A stretch of 64,000 nt of DNA, from the NCBI GenBank assembly GCA_964519955.1, contig CAZFLM010000003.1, forward strand, positions 94,783 to 158,782, in the 5' to 3' direction. A program made the position numbers and the translations under genes. The notes beneath the pieces are model-generated. The model did not search any database and was not told where the DNA came from. It saw only the letters and a list, made by a program, of their open reading frames with translations. Each line of letters starts with the position of its first letter. The stretch's first letter is position 1. The DNA comes from CAZFLM01 sp964519955 (GTDB lineage Bacteria > Armatimonadota > Chthonomonadetes > Chthonomonadales > CAJBBX01). Positions 57,919 through 64,000 of the stretch are shown here, piece by piece.

Positions 57919-60183
57919 TCAGCGGCGCGCCGGGCTCGCCTTCGAGGGCCGGAAGCGCGCCTGGCGCCACTCGCCGGTCGCCGCCTGCTGCACGAGCAGG
58001 CTCAGCGCCCGCTCCGTCTCGCGCTCCGGCGCGCTCCATCCGCCGAGCTGCCGGAACAAGCCGCGCCAGTTCGCCGCGGGGCCGGGGTTGCAGAGCTGGA
58101 CGAAGCGGCAGCCGGCGTCGTACCACGCGCGGAAGCGGGGCTCCCAGGTCGCGGTTGTCTCGGCGGAGGGCAGCGCGCACTCGAAGTCGGAGTTGGCCAG
58201 CGGGCCGAGGTCGCGCGCCCGCGCGAAGTAGCGCTCGTCGCCGGCCTCCAGGCCGATGGCGGCGTGCGGCACCATGCCCATCTCGAAGCCCGGGTGGCCG
58301 AAGTCGTCCAGCGGATACAGCGGCTGCGCCAGCAGATAGTTGAAGATGCGCTCGCGCAGATCGGGGCCGGCGTCGCCCTTCTGAGCAGGCGCCAGACGGT
58401 CGTGTATCGTCCGGCAGATGAGCGCCTCGTAGCGGGCGTTGTTGTCGGCGAGCCACTGCCGCTCGAGCGGACTCACGCCATCCGTCGGATCGAGCCTGAC
58501 GCCATCGGCAGCGGCTGCGCGGACGACGGCGGGGTTGAAGTCGAGCACCAGGTCCGAGCGGATCACGCCACCGTTCACGCGCTGGTACCCCTGCTCCAGC
58601 CAGTCCGTGATGCGGGGCCAGTAGATCGGCTCGTCGTCGGTGACGATCGCCGTCAGCAGTTCCCCGCCTGGCGCCTTCCGCACATCGTTCACGACGTCGA
58701 CGGCGCGGCGCAGGCAGTCGACCTTGAACGCGTTCAGCCGCGCGTTGCTCATCGTCAGCCACGGGGTGTTCGACCAGAGGTTGGGCACCGTGAGGCCGTA
58801 GTGCGGCGTGTACGTGCCCGGCATCTCGGCGTCCACGAAGGCCTTGAGCGCCGGGTCCTCGTGCTGCCCGAAGCGGCTGTAGCCGATCTGCTGGTAGCGG
58901 ATGTCGCCGAACGTGCCGCCAAGCCCGTCCGGCACGCGAAGCGGCGTGTCCGCCCACCAGCTGGAGAGCTGCAGGACCCATGGCACCCCGACCCGCCGCG
59001 CAAGCGCCGCGTAGGCCTCGATCTTCGCGGAGACGGCACGCGCGTCCGGATCGGCGAAGCCGACGATGGCCAGCAGCCCAACGCGCACCGAGCCGCGGGC
59101 GGACTCCGCGGCCTCGACCCACGCCCGCAGCGCCTGCTCCGGCTCCGGCTGCGTGTAGGGTGGGTGCAACTCAATGCGGGGCGCGACGATGAGCGGCTCC
59201 AGGAGGCCCGCCTTCCGCGCAAGGGCCACGGGCTCCGGCAGCACTCGGACCCGCGCGACCGCGACGCCGCGTCCACTCGTGTCGACGAAGGTGAGCCGGC
59301 GCTTGCCGCGCAGCGACGCGGGCACGGGGATGGCGTACGAGACCGGGCCCGGACCGTCGCAGCGGACCTTGCGGTGGTACATGAGCCGCCCGTCGAGGCG
59401 CACCTCGTAGTCCACCTCGCGCAGCGTGTCGCCCTCGCCATAGGCCTCCCGGACCTCGACGAACGCCGCGCCCGATGCGGGCAGGTCAAGCCGGTACGCG
59501 AAGCTGGACGGCGAGCGCGGCGCGGGCGTGGCCGGGGCGAACGCCTCCAGCTCGAGGATGCGACGGATGGTCGGCTGGTGGTCCGGGCCGCGAACGCAGT
59601 GCACCCCCGCCGCATCCGCGCGCACGGTCGGGAGGGCGAAGGTGCGCAGCTCCTCGCGGTTGCCGCGGACCGTCGCAGCATCGTGCCACACCCCATCGGG
59701 CGAGCGCCAGCGCACGTCGAAGTCGGCCATCTCGTAGCCGCGCCGCAGCCACACGCGAACCTTGCCGAGCGTCACCACGCGGCCGAACTCGACCTGGTAG
59801 AAGGGGACATCCGGGTTGCGGTAGTCGCTGCTCCACTCGAAGTCGCCCTCCCACGGCACCCCGTCGACGGCGGACCACACGCAGTCGCCATAGCCCTTCT
59901 CGCAGGAGTTGCAGGTGGGCTTCGGATAGCCGTCGCGACGCCGGTTCAGGCACAGGTTCTCGCGGCGCGGCACGCGGGCAGGCAGCGCGCGCACCGGCAG
60001 GTCGATCTCGCGCAGCCCGATATGCGCCACGCGCCGCTCCACTCGCGACTGCCCCGCGTCGGCAAGGGTGGCGGCGTCGCCTCCGGCCGCGATGGTGACG
60101 ATGCCGGCGCGCGATGGCGAGGGGTGCAAGCAGGCGAAGGCAGCCGTCACGGAGAGTGCCAGTGGGCGGAGCAGACCGGGCAT
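57919..60183 (-). CDS. Large secreted glycosidase-like protein (754 aa)
   Basis: The start at 60183 opens a signal peptide (LLRPLALSVTAAFACLHPS); no strong ribosome-binding site is seen and an upstream Met is possible. Residues about 70-260 look like a discoidin/F5-8C-type sugar-binding sandwich (WSSDYRNPDVPFYQVEFGRV, VRVWLRRGYEMADFDV). About 230-340 are beta domains. About 360-700 are barrel-like: SVRVGLLAIVGFADP, VPWVLQLSSWWAD, LLTAIVTDDEPIYWP, VRLDPTDGVSPLERQWL, HAAIGLEAGDERYFA and WYDAGCRFVQLCNPGPA. The TDDEP acids could be catalytic. Family not identified. It is alone on the strand, with an RHS remnant behind its start. Confidence 0.7.
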   Translation of the reverse strand: MPGLLRPLALSVTAAFACLHPSPSRAGIVTIAAGGDAATLADAGQSRVERRVAHIGLREIDLPVRALPARVPRRENLCLNRRRDGYPKPTCNSCEKGYGDCVWSAVDGVPWEGDFEWSSDYRNPDVPFYQVEFGRVVTLGKVRVWLRRGYEMADFDVRWRSPDGVWHDAATVRGNREELRTFALPTVRADAAGVHCVRGPDHQPTIRRILELEAFAPATPAPRSPSSFAYRLDLPASGAAFVEVREAYGEGDTLREVDYEVRLDGRLMYHRKVRCDGPGPVSYAIPVPASLRGKRRLTFVDTSGRGVAVARVRVLPEPVALARKAGLLEPLIVAPRIELHPPYTQPEPEQALRAWVEAAESARGSVRVGLLAIVGFADPDARAVSAKIEAYAALARRVGVPWVLQLSSWWADTPLRVPDGLGGTFGDIRYQQIGYSRFGQHEDPALKAFVDAEMPGTYTPHYGLTVPNLWSNTPWLTMSNARLNAFKVDCLRRAVDVVNDVRKAPGGELLTAIVTDDEPIYWPRITDWLEQGYQRVNGGVIRSDLVLDFNPAVVRAAAADGVRLDPTDGVSPLERQWLADNNARYEALICRTIHDRLAPAQKGDAGPDLRERIFNYLLAQPLYPLDDFGHPGFEMGMVPHAAIGLEAGDERYFARARDLGPLANSDFECALPSAETTATWEPRFRAWYDAGCRFVQLCNPGPAANWRGLFRQLGGWSAPERETERALSLLVQQAATGEWRQARFRPSKASPARR

Positions 60184-60229
60184 GGGCGGTAGACCTCGTC
60201 GAGGGATCTGACGGGCCACCGCGTTACGC

Positions 60230-60405
60230 GGCAGCAACGCCGTCGCACAAGTAGTTGCGCGTCGCCGAGCCTGGCACCTCCTTCAGCGCGGCCCGCCGCG
60301 GGGTCCTCGTGCTCCCGCCCGAGTACGTGATCTGGCTGATGGGGTTGTCGTAGGTGTAGCTCAGCGAGGTCGTCAGGTTGTTCTGCGTGACGCTGGTGCA
60401 GTAGG
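60230..60405 (-). pseudogene. RHS repeat fragment (downstream part)
   Basis: Minus-strand codons read CTSVTQNNLTTSLSYTYDN, then ISQITYSGGST and ATRNYLCDG. They match TSVTQNNLTTSLSYTYDN, ISQITYSGGST and TRNYVCDG in the main RHS gene (63610-63785) at near-identical DNA. The stretch between these is altered. No start or complete frame remains. Confidence 0.82.
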
Positions 60406-60449
60406 CCCGTCGCCCAGCGTGGTAGAATCGCTACGGGAGGCACGAGAAC

Positions 60450-60698
60450 ATGACGCTCACCATCGAGATCGACTCCGGCACGCTCGCACGACTGCAGCGT
60501 CAGGCGCACCTGCGCGGCACCGATCTGGAGCATGTTGCACGGCAGATCATCCAGGACAACCTCCCGCAAGACCCTCAGGACCTCACGATGGAGGAGTTTG
60601 ACGCCATCGCGGACGAACTGGCCGCACTGGGTACAAAGCTGCCCGTGCTTCCGCCCGACGCCTACTCTCGTGCCGCGTTCTACGAAGGGCGTTACTGA
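60450..60698 (+). CDS. VapB-type antitoxin (82 aa)
   Basis: ATG 60450 follows GGGAGG; a TAGAAT box lies at about 60423. The protein begins MTLTIEIDSGTLARLQRQA, a ribbon-helix-helix-like N-terminus, and has an acidic C-terminal tail (MEEFDAIADELAALG) suited to toxin binding. Its stop overlaps the toxin start by one base (TGATG). The module sits between two RHS pseudogene fragments, opposite in direction to them. Confidence 0.8.
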   Translation: MTLTIEIDSGTLARLQRQAHLRGTDLEHVARQIIQDNLPQDPQDLTMEEFDAIADELAALGTKLPVLPPDAYSRAAFYEGRY

Positions 60699-61135
60699 TG
60701 GTCTGCCTCCTCGACACAGGCGTGCTGCTCCGCTACGTGCAGCCGCGCGACCCTCTCTACGGCATGACCCGCAACGCCGTCAGGACGCTGAGGCTGCGCG
60801 GCGATACGCTGGTTTGCCTCGCCCAGAACCTGGCCGAGTTCTGGTGCGTGGCGACCCGACCGGCGGCGGCGCGCGGTGGCCTGGGCATGGATGTGGCTCA
60901 GGCCGAGGCGCGAGTCCGCCTTCTGCAGCGATCGTTCACGCGTCTCCCGGAAGCCGACGCAGCCTTCCCGATCTGGCTTGGCCTCTTGACGACCCACAAC
61001 GTGTCTGGCGTCCAGGTACACGATGCGCGAGTGGTGGCCGGGATGCTTGCCCACGGCGCCAGTCACATCTTGACGTTCAACCCAGCCGACTTCGCCAGGT
61101 ACTCCGTGTCGGCGGTTCATCCCCAGCACGTCTGA
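60698..61135 (+). CDS. VapC-type PIN-domain toxin (145 aa)
   Basis: ATG 60698 overlaps the antitoxin stop, so translation is coupled. The PIN acids are present: D6 in CLLDTGVLL, E47 in NLAEFWCV, D109 in VHDARVVAG and D131 in TFNPADFARY. The length is typical for VapC. It should be a metal-dependent RNase neutralised by the upstream protein. The C-terminus (SVSAVHPQHV) ends right at the border of an RHS fragment, and no repeats flank the module. Confidence 0.85.
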   Translation: MVCLLDTGVLLRYVQPRDPLYGMTRNAVRTLRLRGDTLVCLAQNLAEFWCVATRPAAARGGLGMDVAQAEARVRLLQRSFTRLPEADAAFPIWLGLLTTHNVSGVQVHDARVVAGMLAHGASHILTFNPADFARYSVSAVHPQHV

Positions 61136-61139
61136 CTCC

Positions 61140-61570
61140 GTCGTTCCCGTCCGGCTCTCGCTGGTAAGCCGGTGGGCTCCGTCGTAGCCGTACGAGACCA
61201 CGTCGCCGCTGGCCTCGGTGCAGCTCGTGCGAAGCCCATCGTCGTTGTACGCGTACGTGAACGAACTCAGCGTCGTGTTGCTGCTGTTCTTGTTCGTCAC
61301 GCTGGTGAGCTGGTTCTCGGCGTCGTAGACCCGCGTCACCGTCGTGCTGTTCGGGTTGGTGATGCCGGTCTCGTTGCCGTTCGCGTCGTAGCTGTACGTC
61401 GTGGTGCCGGCCGTCTCGACGACGCTCGACAACTGGTTGCGCGACGTGTAGCTGTAGGTCATGACGCGGCTGCCCGAGTCGGTCAGGGTCGAGAGCAGCC
61501 CCTTCTTCCCCGTCGCGTCGTAGGCGTAGGAGACGCGCGTCGTGCCGCCCAGGCTCTCGCTCGTGCAGCG
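61140..61570 (-). pseudogene. RHS repeat fragment (upstream part)
   Basis: Minus-strand YD repeats are plain: MTYSYTSRNQLSSVVETAGT, TYSYDANGNETGIT, RVYDAENQLTSVTN, SSFTYAYNDDGLRTSCTEAS and GYDGAHRLTSESRTGTT. There is no start, hydrophobic leader or toxin tip. It would join the fragment at 60230-60405 if the VapBC module and a missing segment were restored. The upstream edge abuts the SMI1-type gene. Confidence 0.85.
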
Positions 61571-61579
61571 GCCTAAGCC

Positions 61580-62128
61580 CTATCGGGTTGCCCCCCATTC
61601 CCACCACTTCTCCCCGCGACAGCAGACGAGCCGGTCGAGCCATGCGGCGAAGCTCGGGGCTATCAGCACCGCATCCGACACTGGGCAGTCAGCCGGTATC
61701 AGAGCGACGGGTGGCTCGTGGCCTCCGCCGATGGCGCTTGTCTCACCCCATGCGAACGCAAGGATGTCGCCGTCCCCGGCCCAAGCGCAGAACGGCATGT
61801 AGTGACCACTGCGCAGGTCGCAGTCCCTGTCGCAGAGGGCCTGCAAACTCCCTACCATGGCCGACTGGCGTGTGCCGTGCACCTGCGCGCCCCACTGCCC
61901 GTACTCCTGGTCAAGAAAGAGCACTGCACCGTCGCAGATGCGCAGGAACTCCTTGTACGAGTGCGGGAGTTCATGCTCAAGCGCACGCTCGGTAGCCGCC
62001 AACTCGGCATCGGTGCAGCCGGGCGCCAGAACAAGCCCCAACTGCGAAGTGCCGCCTCGCTCGTCAATACTCAGTACCTGAGGGGGATCGCCTGCGATCT
62101 CCAGTAGAGCCCGGAATCGCTCATGCAT
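61580..62128 (-). CDS. SMI1/KNR4-type immunity protein (182 aa)
   Basis: ATG at 62126-62128 follows AAGGAGAG on the minus strand. The core has GCTDAELAATERALEHELPH, then SYKEFLRICDGAVLF, the start of the SUKH/SMI1-KNR4 fold. FCAWAGDGDILAFAWGE and APSFAAWLDRLVC follow. No signal peptide is present, as expected for a cytoplasmic antidote. It directly follows the Hint-HNH toxin gene on the same strand (62 bases), the usual order of toxin and immunity. It most likely protects against that toxin. Confidence 0.8.
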   Translation of the reverse strand: MHERFRALLEIAGDPPQVLSIDERGGTSQLGLVLAPGCTDAELAATERALEHELPHSYKEFLRICDGAVLFLDQEYGQWGAQVHGTRQSAMVGSLQALCDRDCDLRSGHYMPFCAWAGDGDILAFAWGETSAIGGGHEPPVALIPADCPVSDAVLIAPSFAAWLDRLVCCRGEKWWEWGATR

Positions 62129-62149
62129 CTACTCTCTCCTTGCCTCAAC

Positions 62150-62183
62150 CTGGGATGCTCCGCGTCGGCGCGGAGCATCCCAG
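62150..62183. repeat. 15-bp perfect hairpin with TCGG loop
   Basis: CTGGGATGCTCCGCG (62150-62164) and its exact complement (62169-62183) flank four bases. It lies between the toxin stop (62191) and the immunity ribosome-binding site. It may tune transcript levels of toxin versus immunity; there is no T-tract for a normal terminator. Confidence 0.85.
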
Positions 62184-62190
62184 ACGCAGG

Positions 62191-63981
62191 TCACATTCCC
62201 CGCCACCACTTGGTGTACTCAGGGTGGACCAGTTCTCTCGGTAGCGGCACTATGTTCCAGAAGTCGTTGTCTCCGCCGTACGCCCTCGGAAGTATGTGGT
62301 GCATATCGTAGTTGCCCCAGCCGCCGTCGGGAACAGGGTACCCGCGATCGATCCAGTCCTTGATGTAGTCGCCACTCATCCCCTTGGTCCACCCTGGCGA
62401 TGGACCGGGTATCTTCACTGGGTCGGACGGACAGGGGATCGTCACACCTGTCCTGGGGTCAGGATACTGAGGGTACGGCTCCCCGCGACCATTGACCGGC
62501 GGCTCCTCTGGTGCGATGCAGTCGTTGTGCACCCACAGCCCGCCGGATGTGGCTCCTACGAAGTACGTGTGCGTCTCGGCGACCTCGAAGTTGTAGACGG
62601 TCGCCTCGCCGGCAGCCTCGATGCCGACGATCTTGGCGCTCGGTCCGGCGCGGGTGACGATCGAGGTACCGATCGCCAGTTGCCCGGCCGGGACAAAACC
62701 CTTCCCCTCGACATAGAACGGATGCTGTGGCGTCGCCCGGATTGCCTCGCCGCTGTCCAGGTGTAGCGCAAGCGTCGCTGCGTGGTGGTGCACGAACGTG
62801 CGGACCACCTTCTGGGCCGCCGACTTGCCCTTCGCCGCGCTCGATCCGTGGCCGCCTTCCGCAGGATCTCGCGTGGCCACCAGATCACCGACCTTGACGT
62901 TCTCGATTGGCTTGGTAGAGCCGTCCGCCATCCTCACGGGCGTGCCCGCGGCGAAGCAGGGCCCTCCAGGCCCGCAGCCTCCGCCGCCCCACTTCCAGTT
63001 GATCATCCCGATCGTGTCGACGACCGCGGGCACGATCAGTGCGGCGTAGCACCCGTCCATCACGGCGCCGTGCTCGCCGCCCAACTCGTTGTGCTCGATC
63101 GCAGCGCTGACAAACGTCGCCGTGGCGAAACCCGCCGCCATCCCGGCCACAGGGTTGCCGGTCAGCAACGTAGTGCCGGCGCCCACTACGACCCCCGCAC
63201 CAACTGCCCACCAGCTCAGCCCCTCCGGGTCCGTCCCACCCAGCGGGTCGTTCCCGCAGTACGCGTACCAGTTCGTCCCGTCCTGCGCCGGGTCGCTCGT
63301 GATGAACCGGCCGATCGACGGGTCGTAGTAGCGGTGGCCCAGCAGCATCAAGCCGCTGTCCGCGTCGCTCTGGTACTGCTCCGAGCCAACGAAGCCGAAC
63401 GGCGTCGGCGTGCTGCCCGTGCGGCTCACGGTCATGCCGAACGCGTCCAGCAGGATGCCGTCCGTCGCCGTCTGGCTGCTGTTCGTGATGCCCCGCGTGC
63501 TGCCCAGCGCGTCCGTGTGCCGGAAGCTGCTCACCCCGCTCCGGCGCTCCGAGCCGTCCGAGTACACCGCGGCCCCGTCGCTCAGAACCGTGCTGGCGAC
63601 ACTCGCCCCGTCGCACACGTAGTTGCGCGTGCCCGAGCTGTCCACCTTCTGCACCCGCAGGCCCAGACCGTTGTACGCGAACGTGTTCGTGCTCCCGCCC
63701 GAGTACGTGATCTGGCTGATGCGGTTGTCGTAGGTGTAGCTCAGCGAGGTCGTCAGGTTGTTCTGCGTGACGCTGGTGCAGTTGCCGTTGGCGTCGTAGG
63801 TGTAGCTCTTGCCTCCCGCCGCGGTCAGGTGGTCGTGCGAGTCGTACGTGTAGTCGGTCTCGACGCCGCCGATGGTCTTGCTGGCGCGGTTGCCGTTGCT
63901 GTCATACGTGTACGTCGCGGTATACGCGTTCGGCGTGCTGCGGGCCTCGCTGGTGAGCTGGTTGGCGTTGTAGCGATGCGG
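62191..63981 (-). CDS. RHS C-terminal region with Hint domain and HNH-type toxin (partial)
   Basis: The frame is open from an in-frame TAG at 63982-63984 down to 62191 (596 codons). RHS/YD repeats (YNANQLTSE, TYTYDSNGNRASKTIGG, TYDSHDHLT) run into the core end GFVGSEQYQSDADSGLMLLG, then HRYYDPSIGRFI and the DPEG box. A hydrophobic stretch follows, then a Hint domain from CFAAGTPVRMADGSTKPIEN to the WVHND His-Asn end. The tip reads GNYDMHHILPRAYGGDNDFW, then NIVPLPRELVHPEY, an HNH-type nuclease toxin. It should be released by Hint cleavage and delivered to a rival. The N-terminal part is absent: the window ends 16 bases beyond the stop, and whether that stop is real or an assembly edge is not known. 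Confidence 0.82.
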   Translation of the reverse strand, partial: PHRYNANQLTSEARSTPNAYTATYTYDSNGNRASKTIGGVETDYTYDSHDHLTAAGGKSYTYDANGNCTSVTQNNLTTSLSYTYDNRISQITYSGGSTNTFAYNGLGLRVQKVDSSGTRNYVCDGASVASTVLSDGAAVYSDGSERRSGVSSFRHTDALGSTRGITNSSQTATDGILLDAFGMTVSRTGSTPTPFGFVGSEQYQSDADSGLMLLGHRYYDPSIGRFITSDPAQDGTNWYAYCGNDPLGGTDPEGLSWWAVGAGVVVGAGTTLLTGNPVAGMAAGFATATFVSAAIEHNELGGEHGAVMDGCYAALIVPAVVDTIGMINWKWGGGGCGPGGPCFAAGTPVRMADGSTKPIENVKVGDLVATRDPAEGGHGSSAAKGKSAAQKVVRTFVHHHAATLALHLDSGEAIRATPQHPFYVEGKGFVPAGQLAIGTSIVTRAGPSAKIVGIEAAGEATVYNFEVAETHTYFVGATSGGLWVHNDCIAPEEPPVNGRGEPYPQYPDPRTGVTIPCPSDPVKIPGPSPGWTKGMSGDYIKDWIDRGYPVPDGGWGNYDMHHILPRAYGGDNDFWNIVPLPRELVHPEYTKWWRGM

Positions 63982-64000
63982 CTAGGGGCCGGGCGGCGGC

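Noticed and set aside
1..64000. tRNA, rRNA or transposase genes
   Set aside because: None could be recognised by reading; tRNAscan-SE or Rfam search would be decisive.

Overview
The window is a visibly GC-rich, densely coded bacterial chromosome segment. It has no rRNA or tRNA gene that I could recognise, so its taxonomy is inference only. The gene set is dominated by secreted glycan-active proteins (signal or Tat-type leaders, TIM-barrel hydrolases, parallel beta-helix proteins). It also has a hydrazine-synthase-alpha-like/FGE fusion and many hairpin-bearing intergenic repeats. This combination fits a free-living polysaccharide-degrading member of Armatimonadota, or of the Planctomycetota/Verrucomicrobiota neighbourhood, better than Proteobacteria or Actinobacteria. 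No SusC/SusD pair or sugar transporter is seen.

Layout: 1-3959 holds two tandem DUF5722 glycosidase-like genes, the first cut by the window edge, separated by a tandem repeat. 4016-6566 is a decayed segmental duplication: DUF2625 and a CBM9-like gene are each intact in one copy and broken in the other. 6567-14200 carries a secreted hypothetical gene, an NPCBM-GH36 alpha-galactosidase, a nitrilase, a YCII protein and a beta-helix protein, with three families of intergenic repeats. 14199-20513 holds the large diheme/FGE protein, a HEAT-repeat secreted protein and a uronate-isomerase-like amidohydrolase. 20760-24807 is a tight operon of DinB, a large secreted glycan-active protein and a PARG-like macrodomain protein. 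24817-30323 is a minus-strand cluster: alpha/beta hydrolase, GH2 beta-mannosidase, HEAT protein, sialate O-acetylesterase. 30504-33436 holds a beta-helix protein and a DUF433/PIN-like toxin-antitoxin pair.

33480-35114 has two paralogous membrane proteins with a 25-bp inverted repeat between them. 35265-44636 is a second glycan region: two TIM-barrel proteins, a Tat-type alpha/beta hydrolase, a heparinase II/III-like lyase, and a large TIM-barrel protein behind a heptanucleotide microsatellite. 44717-50129 holds an aldo/keto reductase, a pectate-lyase-like beta helix, an HNH-like protein and a beta-lactamase-fold serine hydrolase. 50382-60183 holds a URO-D-like protein, a PilB/GspE ATPase, a GH28 protein, a DUF4261 protein and further secreted proteins. 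60230-64000 is an RHS polymorphic-toxin region: a Hint-HNH toxin tip, an SMI1/KNR4-type immunity gene, and displaced RHS fragments with a VapBC module embedded between them.

The glycan genes probably act together outside the cell (depolymerases, side-chain removal, esterases) with cytoplasmic or periplasmic finishing enzymes (GH2, amidohydrolase, AKR). The most unusual structural signal is the set of intergenic multi-hairpin repeats. Their stems show compensatory base changes between copies, and one family runs into the 3' ends of two genes and supplies their stop codons.
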